The notes under the pieces are model-generated. The model was not told where the DNA came from, did not search any database, and saw only the letters and a list, made by a program, of their open reading frames with translations. DNA of 50,843 nt from Bacteroidales bacterium UBA755 (GTDB lineage Bacteria; Bacteroidota; Bacteroidia; Bacteroidales; UBA932): assembly GCA_002297815.1 (NCBI GenBank), contig DBKH01000070.1:1-50843 (forward strand). The letters run 5' to 3'. This document shows positions 1-6,523 of this stretch, piece after piece. Made by a program: the position numbers and the translations under genes. The number at the start of each line of letters is the position of its first letter. The stretch's first letter is position 1.

Positions 1-1
1 T

Positions 2-247
2 ATGAAAACTACATCCATCGCTCTCGGAAACTATTTCGAAGACTTTATCAAGGCACAGATTGCCCAAGGACGGTACAACAACGCCAGTGAGGTCATTCGG
101 GCAGGCCTTCGCTTGCTGGAAGAGGACGAGAGCCAACTTATGGCTCTGAAGTCCGCGATCAACGAAGGACTTGACAGTGGCGTAGACGAAGAATTTGACC
201 CTAAGGCACATCTGAAATCCCTAAAAGCAGAGCGATCAAATGGCTAA
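2..247 (+). CDS. parD: ParD-type antitoxin (ribbon-helix-helix)
   Basis: This 81-residue protein is the antitoxin of a type II toxin-antitoxin pair. It starts MKTTSIALGNYFEDFI and continues with an ASEVIRAGLRLLEE segment, the pattern of ParD antitoxins, whose first ~45 residues form a DNA-binding ribbon-helix-helix; the acidic tail normally wraps the toxin. The length matches the family, so the gene is probably complete although it begins at base 2 and its promoter lies outside the window. It overlaps the toxin gene by 8 bp, which suggests translational coupling. By family analogy it should bind and neutralise the downstream ParE and repress its own promoter. Confidence 0.9.
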   Translation: MKTTSIALGNYFEDFIKAQIAQGRYNNASEVIRAGLRLLEEDESQLMALKSAINEGLDSGVDEEFDPKAHLKSLKAERSNG

Positions 248-560
248 GAGGCTGGAATATTCCCGAAAAGCCATAGAGGACTTGACCTCGATATGGCGAT
301 ACACGGTAATGACATGGTCGGAAAAGCAGGCTGATGACTATTACAACAAGTTAATCTCAGCCTGCAACCTTCTGTTTCTGTTATCCAAGTCCACCGTAAC
401 GTCAAAAAAGTATGATGAAATCATACCAGACCTGTATGGTCTCCATTGTGGGCATCACATAATCTTCTACACAATCCGTCCGCAAGGCAACATCCTGATT
501 GTCCGCATCCTGCACGAAAGAATGGATTTTAGGCGGCATTTTCCACAAGCCATAAAATAG
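240..560 (+). CDS. parE: ParE/RelE-fold toxin
   Basis: This 106-residue basic protein has the ParE/RelE toxin pattern: an N-terminal LEYSRKAIEDLTSIWRYT helix pair, a central YGLHCGHHIIFYTI strand and a C-terminal VRILHERMDFRRHF segment typical of ParE. ParE toxins usually poison DNA gyrase, while RelE relatives cleave mRNA; the ILHERMD end favours ParE. It overlaps the antitoxin gene by 8 bp and ends just upstream of a repeat-rich gap. No frameshift or missing segment is visible, so the module appears intact. The target cannot be decided from sequence. Confidence 0.88.
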   Translation: MAKRLEYSRKAIEDLTSIWRYTVMTWSEKQADDYYNKLISACNLLFLLSKSTVTSKKYDEIIPDLYGLHCGHHIIFYTIRPQGNILIVRILHERMDFRRHFPQAIK

Positions 561-609
561 TAATCAAAAAATATCAAGGAATCAGTTTTTTTCGGATCAG
601 GGGAAAACC

Positions 610-686
610 GGTGTCAGGAGGCCACAGTGGCCTACGCGCTTCGCGCGCCCTATCCGGGTGAATGGCCACTGTGGCCTCCTGACACC
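610..686. repeat. Long hairpin with 23-bp perfect arms
   Basis: The arms at 610-632 and 664-686 are perfect reverse complements; the first begins GGTGTCAGGAGG and ends AGTGGCC. The 31-nt loop contains a second small GC-rich hairpin (GCGC-TTC-GCGC). It starts 50 bp after the parE stop codon. It could act as a transcription terminator or RNA stabiliser, but there is no T-run after the stem, and it might instead be a dispersed repeat. Confidence 0.75.
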
Positions 687-725
687 TGCACCCCTGAGCG
701 GAGAAGTTCTTTCATTCAGTATCAT

Positions 726-809
726 TTTGTCCGGAAAATTTCCACTCACACCGGACAAAACTCATTTCGCTGCCGGTTTGTCCGGCGAGCAAGCGTTTCG
801 CCGGACAAA
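726..809. repeat. Alternating TTTGTCCGG / CCGGACAAA array
   Basis: Four copies of one 9-bp motif alternate in orientation: TTTGTCCGG at 726-734, CCGGACAAA at 751-759, TTTGTCCGG at 777-785 and CCGGACAAA at 801-809. Start spacing is 25, 26 and 24 bp. The last two extend to perfect 12-bp arms (777-788 and 798-809). The array can form two successive hairpins. A related motif recurs at 50451-50527. Confidence 0.75.
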
Positions 810-1255
810 TGGCTTTCAAATACCTGCTCCAGAACATTGGCCACAGAACTTCCAGATCGACAAGTCCGTCTAAGTGATTGTTACCAATAGCGTTCAGGAA
901 CAAAAAGTGGTATTTGGTTCTTTGGCAGACCGACAAGCGTAATAAGTTGACTCTCTGCAAACAAGACTCTTCCCTATGGTTGATTCCTGCTGAAGGTGGA
1001 CGTGTATGTCGCACTCTATTAATAACTTGCCCGCTACTCGCTCATACAGAGCCAGTGGCGGGCAAGACTTTGTTTATCAGTAGTTTAAATCTTCCCTTTA
1101 GCGGGAACCAACCAAAGGCAAGGCGTTATAAATATTCATTGAAAATGAATTAGCAGACACGGTGGTCTGTAGAGGATTTGAGAAAATGGATACCTCAACA
1201 ACAAATTTGCATCTCAGTTAGTCTGTCCCATTCAATGGTTCGACTTTCTCGAGTA

Positions 1256-1735
1256 ATGGAAGAGGGATGGGACGAAGGCCAGGACGAGGAGGAGCTCTTC
1301 GAGTTCGCGATGCACGAGCGTCAGTACAGGGACTACAAGAGCGGAATCGCAAAGCAGCGCTTCAACGCTGAGCTCGCTGACCTCAAGGCCAAGGCGAACG
1401 CCCCGATCGAGGTTGTGCGTCCGATTGTCGAGATGCCGAAGTTTGATGTCGAGGAATATGCCAAACGTTATCCTCACGCTGTTCCTGTCCAGGCTCCAGC
1501 CAAAGGTCAGCTTCTCTGGCAGGTCGATGTGGAGGATGATTCCGCAGCACCGGTAGCCGGAACCGAGGTCAAGGCCGGCAAGGGCATCGGATTCGTGCAG
1601 ACATATTACGGAATGGAGGAACTGGATCCTGCCGTTGACGGCCGCATCGTGGCGACTCTCGGCAAGCAGGGTGACAAGGTCGCCAAAGGTGAGATCGTCG
1701 CCTTTGTCGAAGGCTCCACCGACGCCGCCAAGTAA
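1256..1735 (+). pseudogene. 3' remnant of oxaloacetate decarboxylase / pyruvate carboxylase alpha-type gene
   Basis: The ~159-residue frame matches only the C-terminal end of a biotin-dependent carboxyltransferase such as OadA, normally about 600 residues: a DEEELFEFAMHERQYRDYKSG helix region typical of the end of the carboxyltransferase part, a spacer, and a biotinyl/lipoyl-like fold in the last ~75 residues. The whole TIM-barrel catalytic domain is missing. The frame stays open back to a TTG at 1178, but those residues look unrelated, so the junction lies near 1250. The usual AMKM biotinylation site is not seen; the corresponding stretch reads YYGMEE. It ends with TAATG, overlapping the next start by one base. 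It is probably a non-functional fragment, although a small free-standing domain protein cannot be excluded. Confidence 0.65.
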
Positions 1736-2469
1736 TGAATATTCATAAGAATTTGAAAAACACTCCTCCGGTCACTTCGATGGTTGGTGAGCCTTGCCGA
1801 ACCACAAGCTCTGTGACCGGAGGAATTTTAGTCGCTTCATCGGTCTCAGAACTGTCCACCTCGGTCGCTGAACCTATCGAAGCGGCTTCTTTACCTCCCG
1901 TTGAGCGGCATCCTTTCGAGCCTTTCCTGCCGGATAACGCTAAAGTGCTGATGCTCGGCAGTTTTCCTCCGCAGGCCAAACGCTGGAGCATTAAGTTCTA
2001 CTACCCGAACTTCATCAACGACATGTGGCGGATCATTGGACTGATTTTCTTTGGAGACAAGAACCGTTTCGTGGACGTTGCCGCCAAGAAGTTTAAACTC
2101 AAGGACATCGTGGATTTCTGTACCAAGACTGGGATAGCGATGTACGATACCGCCACAGCCGTCCGCCGCCTGAAAGACAACGCCTCAGACAAGTTCTTGG
2201 AAGTCGTCACCCCGACCGACATCCCGGCTCTGTTAAGGCAAATTCCTCAATGCCAAGCCATTGTCACCACCGGAGAGAAGGCCACAGAAACCCTCTGTCA
2301 AACGTTCGAGACTAATGCACCAACTACGGGAGAATATTCAGAATTTCACTTTGAGAATCGTCCAATGCGTCTCTACCGCATGCCATCCTCATCACGAGCC
2401 TATCCCCTCTCCCTCGAAAAGAAAGCCGCTGCCTACCGCCGCCTCTTCTCCGACCTCGGAATGGTGTAG
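1735..2469 (+). CDS. Uracil-DNA glycosylase superfamily protein
   Basis: This 244-residue protein probably excises a damaged or mismatched base from DNA. Residues 59-244 carry the uracil-DNA-glycosylase fold: LGSFPP at 74-79 (water-activating and P-rich loop region), the RWSIKFYYPN segment after it, an FINDMWRIIG stretch, and MPSSSRAY at 216-223 in place of the C-terminal DNA-intercalation loop. This resembles G:T/U-mismatch or family-4/5-like proteins of Bacteroidota rather than UNG. Residues 12-52 are encoded largely by copies of the palindromic VTEPVEV-type element, so the natural N-terminus may have been extended. The start overlaps the preceding stop (TAATG) and contains a GAATATTC site. 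The exact substrate cannot be told. Confidence 0.75.
   Translation: MNIHKNLKNTPPVTSMVGEPCRTTSSVTGGILVASSVSELSTSVAEPIEAASLPPVERHPFEPFLPDNAKVLMLGSFPPQAKRWSIKFYYPNFINDMWRIIGLIFFGDKNRFVDVAAKKFKLKDIVDFCTKTGIAMYDTATAVRRLKDNASDKFLEVVTPTDIPALLRQIPQCQAIVTTGEKATETLCQTFETNAPTTGEYSEFHFENRPMRLYRMPSSSRAYPLSLEKKAAAYRRLFSDLGMV
1770..1886. repeat. Palindromic elements inside a coding region
   Basis: 1770-1818 begins GGTCACTTCGATGG and ends GTGACC, with a nested GGTTGGTGAGC...CCGAACC palindrome in the middle. 1863-1886 is a second copy, GGTCGCTGAACCTATCGAAG followed by CGGC. Both stay in frame and encode residues near the N-terminus of the glycosylase (for example SVAEPIEA). They belong to the same family as the copies at 11439-11562 and 19454-19513. 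Confidence 0.7.
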
Positions 2470-2889
2470 TTTTCGCGCACTCTTCGGCCACATTTTCGGC
2501 CATTATCGTCGCCCGAAGTCTCTGCTAAGCACCCTCCGGAAACACTTCCGGCCACTTCCGTCGCCCAAGAACGCCACATCTTCCTCATAGAATGAGCATC
2601 CCAAAGGTTAGCGTTACACTCTAAAAAAATCATAGACAACACGTTAATGTCAACCTACTCTATATCAACGGGTGAGGCATAATCCTCTCATAACGAATAG
2701 CATAAGAGATCCTCTTTAGCTTATACCGGCCAAAGAGGAACAGCTTTTCAGCAGACAATCAAATCACTACATTTCACGGCTTGATAATAGCCCCAGTGGA
2801 ACGTCAAGAGACATAGATGTGTCAAGGCTGGCGAGATATTCAGAAATAGTTTATAACTTTACGTTCGACGAAACCACACATTAATATTG
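2470..2889. other. 420-bp gap, no gene seen
   Basis: I find no credible gene here. The first ~110 bases contain degenerate direct repeats of TTCGGCCAC and CGTCGCCC, a weak hairpin (CTTCGG/CCGAAG) and GC-rich pyrimidine tracts. The rest is unremarkable until TAACTTTA at 2854-2861, one base off the Bacteroidota -7 box TAnnTTTG and about 29 bp before the ankyrin start, which may be its promoter. Confidence 0.5.
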
Positions 2890-3609
2890 ATGAGAAACAC
2901 AAAGGGGAAGGCAACGGACATATTCGATGCAATCAAAAGCAATGATTTTGAAAAAATTAAGCGGATGGTTGAGGCGCAGCCAGAACTGGCCAAAGCGATT
3001 GCGCCAAAGAAACCGACGGAGACGATGGGGATGTCGCCGCTTCAGGTGGCGCTCAACACTGGATGGCACAGGGAAATCGCCTGGTTTCTGCTGGAGAATG
3101 GTGCGGATGTCAACTATATGGCCGGGCCTGAATATAAACTGTACGGGAGCAGTGTGGGTTATCCAGCTCTGTTTGACGCAGTCTGCTCTGCTGTGCGGAA
3201 CACCAGACGTTATGTACAAGACCAACAGACGGGAGAGTTCCGATGGATTCACTCCAAGGATGAGGCTGATTTGTCATTCAGATTTCTGAAACGAATGATC
3301 GAACTTGGCGCAGACGTGAACAAAACCGACTACGATGGCCGCAACTCTCTGATGGAAGCCATCGGTGAAGCCAACAAACTCTGCCCGATAGTGAATCCGG
3401 TGACCGGCAGGTTGTACGACTCTCTTCCCATCACCCCAGAGATGACAGAAGACCTCCGACGGATCTTCAAGTTACTGATAGACAGTGGAGCGGACAGGGA
3501 TAACAGGTCGGCATATTCAAAGAAAACCATCAGGGAACATTACGCATCTGAGACCATCTGGCGAATCTGCGGTGATTTGTTCGAGAAAGATGAGAGCATA
3601 TTCAGATAA
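2890..3609 (+). CDS. Ankyrin-repeat protein
   Basis: This 239-residue protein contains ankyrin-type repeats: SPLQVALNTGWHREIAWFLLENGADVNY near residues 47-76 and, after a less regular section, DYDGRNSLMEA and DLRRIFKLLIDSGADRD near 145-200. The ATDIFDAIKSNDFEKIKRMVE opening is a typical N-terminal capping repeat. Ankyrin domains bind other proteins; no catalytic domain, signal peptide or membrane segment is visible, so it is probably cytoplasmic with an unknown partner. I chose the ATG at 2890 over the TTG one codon before. It is monocistronic and convergent with the ATPase gene, with only 62 bp between the stops. Confidence 0.75.
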   Translation: MRNTKGKATDIFDAIKSNDFEKIKRMVEAQPELAKAIAPKKPTETMGMSPLQVALNTGWHREIAWFLLENGADVNYMAGPEYKLYGSSVGYPALFDAVCSAVRNTRRYVQDQQTGEFRWIHSKDEADLSFRFLKRMIELGADVNKTDYDGRNSLMEAIGEANKLCPIVNPVTGRLYDSLPITPEMTEDLRRIFKLLIDSGADRDNRSAYSKKTIREHYASETIWRICGDLFEKDESIFR

Positions 3610-3671
3610 TTTGCGATAGTAGGACGATCGCAGGATGACGGCCACAATATGGACAATGTGAAGGACCTGAT

Positions 3672-4871
3672 CTATTTCCTTTTGAACAGTGACTTCAGAT
3701 CCATTACGAAATAATCCTCAAGAGGCAGAGCCTGAGGGCCAACGATGAATGCAGCGGTGATCTTGTCCGCAAATTGTTCTTTGAACTTCTCAAAGCCCAC
3801 GGTCTTGTCAACGCTGCCACTTTTGACTTCTATGGCAACTAGTGCCTGTCCCTTTCTCAAGACATAGTCACACTCTTGCCTTCTTTCATTTCGCCAATAA
3901 AACAACTCGTAGTCATCGGTCATCGCCCTGTTAGCCAGATGCGCCCCCACAGCAGACTCAACCTGACGTCCCCACTCTGCCGGATCCACACGTGCCTCAT
4001 CAAATGAGAATTTTCCGAACCTATTACGGAACGCATTGTTGTACACCTGCATTTTAGGGACAGACTGTTTCTCCTTTATCCTCGATGGAAAGTAATTCTG
4101 AAGAGGCTGTACAGTCATAGATTTGCTGAGTATATCAAGATAGTTTTTGATTGTCGGAACGGTACCGCTGTTCATCGTTCCTTGCATCTTAGTAAGAGAT
4201 AATTCCTTGGCGGACTCGGTGCAGGCAAGTTCAAATACCTGCCTCAGAAGAGCAGGATTACGAATCTCCTCAATTTCAAGAATATCTCTGGTCAGAATCG
4301 GAGATATAATCGAATCTTCCATAAGATTACGCCACCTATCTTCATCCTGAATATCCGGTGCAAGCCCTGGGAATCCACCAAAGTAAACATATTCATCCAT
4401 CGAAAAGCCAAAGGCCTCGTGCATTTCCAGCCAATCCCAATAGCCCATCTTTATTGTTTCAAAGCGGCCCTCAAGGGATTCCTCAAGTCCTTTCTGCAAC
4501 AGAAGGCGGGAAGAACCGAGCAAAATCACCTTCAAATTACGGTGACTTCTGGAATCCTCATCCCATTCCTTCTTCACCTGCTCACTCCAACCTTTGATTT
4601 TCTGGACTTCATCAATGATAAGAATATGTTCTTGCTCCGAATGAATATCCATCCGCATGCGCGCCTGCTGCCATTTGTTCGGAATCCACGAAGTGTCAAA
4701 ACGGTTGACACTATCAGCAGCGAAAAAATCAAACGGAACCGAAGTCCCTTCCGTAAACTGTCCAACCAATGTGGATTTACCAACCTGACGTGGCCCCATT
4801 ACTATCTGCATCCGACGCCGTGGCTCAGCCATTCGGGATTTAAGAATATTCAGATGTCGCCTTTGGTACAT
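3672..4871 (-). CDS. AAA ATPase with DUF4143 domain
   Basis: This 399-residue protein belongs to the AAA_14/DUF4143 ATPases that are common and often mobile in Bacteroidota. Walker A is GPRQVGKST at 26-34 and Walker B IIDEVQ at 85-90. The C-terminal part has a nuclease-like ECDYVLRKGQALVAIEVKSG segment of the PD-(D/E)xK pattern. The biological role of the family is poorly defined. The gene stands alone, convergent to the ankyrin gene, and its promoter region is AT-rich with a palindrome around the -7 box. Nothing appears truncated. Confidence 0.85.
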   Translation of the reverse strand: MYQRRHLNILKSRMAEPRRRMQIVMGPRQVGKSTLVGQFTEGTSVPFDFFAADSVNRFDTSWIPNKWQQARMRMDIHSEQEHILIIDEVQKIKGWSEQVKKEWDEDSRSHRNLKVILLGSSRLLLQKGLEESLEGRFETIKMGYWDWLEMHEAFGFSMDEYVYFGGFPGLAPDIQDEDRWRNLMEDSIISPILTRDILEIEEIRNPALLRQVFELACTESAKELSLTKMQGTMNSGTVPTIKNYLDILSKSMTVQPLQNYFPSRIKEKQSVPKMQVYNNAFRNRFGKFSFDEARVDPAEWGRQVESAVGAHLANRAMTDDYELFYWRNERRQECDYVLRKGQALVAIEVKSGSVDKTVGFEKFKEQFADKITAAFIVGPQALPLEDYFVMDLKSLFKRK

Positions 4872-4875
4872 AGTG

Positions 4876-4909
4876 ATTTTATAAATTGTGTTTTACAAAT
4901 TTATAAAAT
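4876..4909 (-). promoter_or_regulatory. Promoter with overlapping palindrome before the ATPase gene
   Basis: On the minus strand the -7 box TAAATTTG (plus coordinates 4896-4903) lies 25 bp before the ATG. It overlaps a perfect inverted repeat: ATTTTATAAATT at 4876-4887 and AATTTATAAAAT at 4898-4909, with a 10-bp spacer. TTTTACAAA also occurs twice nearby (from 4891 and from 4914). The layout fits an operator for a repressor, which is inference. Confidence 0.5.
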
Positions 4910-5003
4910 ATATTTTACAAAATCGCAAGTTTTAAGATAATTAATTGACTGCTAAGCATCTACCCTATAGCAACAACTACAGAAAACCTCCAAGACATTC
5001 AAG

Positions 5004-5045
5004 TGCTTCGATAGATGGTGCACCTCGACAAGCTCGGTGATCAAG
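5004..5045. repeat. Degenerate non-coding copies of the palindromic element
   Basis: Two imperfect copies, GTGCTTCGATAGATGGTG and CACCTCGACAAGCTCGGTGA, resemble the 25-bp element found inside three proteins (consensus ends GGTCRCT and AGYGACC). Here they lie between genes, showing that the family is not restricted to coding sequence. Confidence 0.5.
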
Positions 5046-5143
5046 TCAAACCTCTTGTTCAGCTACCGGATAGAGCCATAGGAACAGCGGACGAAAAGAG
5101 TAGGAGAGGCCATAACAGCAGCCGAGGTTATAACCGCAACCCA

Positions 5144-5206
5144 CAAAGAATTTCCCCTTGCCGCAATTTTTGTAACGTGAAAAATTCGGCAAGGGGAAAT
5201 TCTTTG
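5144..5206. terminator. Long bidirectional hairpin after the alcohol dehydrogenase gene
   Basis: The 20-bp arms at 5144-5163 (CAAAGAATTTCCCC...) and 5187-5206 are perfect complements. After a one-base bulge, a further 7-bp pairing (AATTTTT at 5165-5171, AAAAATT at 5180-5186) closes on a short loop. It lies 25 bp beyond the stop of the E2-E3-E1-dehydrogenase operon, so a terminator or 3'-end stabiliser is likely. Confidence 0.7.
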
Positions 5207-5230
5207 CGGGGTCAAACCCTATGACGAGCA

Positions 5231-6511
5231 CTACTTGCTCAGCTCATCTGCGTGCGAGAGGAGATACTCCTCGGCCTCAACGTTCCAGAGGCCGCCCCGG
5301 GCTTTGCATAGGCGGTCGAGTTCGGCATAGACCGGGTTGGTCTTGCCTTTCTCCTCGAAATCGGTGATGGCGACGAGAGGCATCTCCACGTGGGTGTAAA
5401 TGAGCTTCTTGCCGCCTTTGATCGACGGTAGGTTCAGAGTGGTTTCAGGGACCACATTCAAGCCACCGATGTGGGTCACGAGACCGGCGGGGTCAAGGCC
5501 TTCACCCATCATCTTTAGGGCTTCCTTCATGTCCTCGGTGTTGCCACCGCTGGTGCCGACCACGTGGGTTGAGGCGTAGTGGACGTTGTAGAAATTGAAC
5601 GGAGCCTTGAAATCGGAGCGGCCAGGGCCAGAGAAGAAATTCAGGCAGCCATCGTGGCCGAGAATGTCGTCACCCTGCTCCACGACAGCGGGAACAGGGG
5701 CCATCACGATGACCTCATCGTAGCCTGTTCCACCGGAAATCTCACGCAGAGTCTCGACCGGATTCTCCACCGCACCGGTGTTCACATAACGCAGGTCAAT
5801 TCCGCGGGAAGCGGCGAACTCCTTGGTGTAGAGCATCGCCGCGCGGTCAAGACGAGCCTGGTCAATGTCCGTCACCACAAAGAGAGCCGGTCTCCTGTCC
5901 TCACGGTGGAGAACATAATTGATCATTGCTAGACCCATCGGACCGACACCGGCCAGAAGAGCCATCTTGCCACCGTCCTTGATTTCCATCTGGTGAACAT
6001 ACGAGCCGGGATGCGTGTGATAGCAGGCGTGCATCGCACCGATCACACAGGCAAGAGGCTCACTCAATGACGCTGGATAGAATCCAGGGCCATTGTAATG
6101 CAGAAGGCACCCCATCTCCATCACATCCGAAGGGATGATGATGTAGGTCGCGTCGCCACCGATGAATCTATAGGAATATCCCGGAGCGGACAGCAGTCCT
6201 ACAGGACCTCCGGCGTAGTTGAGGGCCGGCTGGATGGAGAACTTGTCACCCGGCTTGAACTGATCCTTCCACTTGGAGCCGACCTCAACAATCTCTCCGG
6301 CGAACTCGTGGCCGATGATCGTGGGATTATCAGTGATGTCCCCCGGAACTCTCTTGTGGTCAGAACCTTGATGGGAAGACTTGTAGGAAGACATGCAAAG
6401 GCTGTCGCTGACAACCTTTGCAAGAATTTCGTCCTCCTTCATCTCGGGGAGTTCGAACTCCTCGAGACGAAGGTCTTCCTTACCATATAATCTAACGGCT
6501 TTAGTAAGCAT
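5231..6511 (-). CDS. Zinc-type medium-chain alcohol/polyol dehydrogenase
   Basis: This 426-residue protein is a medium-chain dehydrogenase/reductase, expected to oxidise an alcohol or polyol (or reduce the carbonyl) with NAD(P). Catalytic zinc ligands are visible as C39, H68-E69 in GHEFAGEIVEVG, and E151. The nucleotide-binding motif GVGPMG sits at 188-193. The four-cysteine structural zinc loop of classical alcohol dehydrogenases is absent. It resembles sorbose-1-phosphate reductase/sorbitol dehydrogenase-like members, but I cannot assign a substrate. It is the last gene of the 2-oxoacid dehydrogenase operon, 12 bp after the E1 stop, which suggests that it feeds or drains the same pathway. 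Confidence 0.85.
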   Translation of the reverse strand: MLTKAVRLYGKEDLRLEEFELPEMKEDEILAKVVSDSLCMSSYKSSHQGSDHKRVPGDITDNPTIIGHEFAGEIVEVGSKWKDQFKPGDKFSIQPALNYAGGPVGLLSAPGYSYRFIGGDATYIIIPSDVMEMGCLLHYNGPGFYPASLSEPLACVIGAMHACYHTHPGSYVHQMEIKDGGKMALLAGVGPMGLAMINYVLHREDRRPALFVVTDIDQARLDRAAMLYTKEFAASRGIDLRYVNTGAVENPVETLREISGGTGYDEVIVMAPVPAVVEQGDDILGHDGCLNFFSGPGRSDFKAPFNFYNVHYASTHVVGTSGGNTEDMKEALKMMGEGLDPAGLVTHIGGLNVVPETTLNLPSIKGGKKLIYTHVEMPLVAITDFEEKGKTNPVYAELDRLCKARGGLWNVEAEEYLLSHADELSK

Positions 6512-6523
6512 GGTCGTCTCCTT

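Larger units (their letters stand above)
561..1255. other. Repeat-rich gap without a credible gene
   Basis: About 700 bases between parE and the carboxylase remnant. I see no credible gene: open frames here are short and match nothing I recognise. It holds a long perfect hairpin (610-686), four alternating TTTGTCCGG/CCGGACAAA motifs (726-809), and a smaller hairpin with CTTGCCCGC at 1026-1034 and GCGGGCAAG at 1058-1066. A 7-bp stem ATTCATT/AATGAAT lies near 1133-1150. The density of inverted repeats and the truncated gene that follows suggest past rearrangement. Confidence 0.6.

Noticed and set aside
726..809. CRISPR-like repeat array
   Set aside because: The motifs are only 9 bp, alternate in orientation and number four; there are no spacers of constant length and no cas genes.
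3612..3632. Short hairpin TGCGAT/ATCGCA between the ankyrin and ATPase genes
   Set aside because: Only 6 bp with no T-run; too weak to call a terminator.
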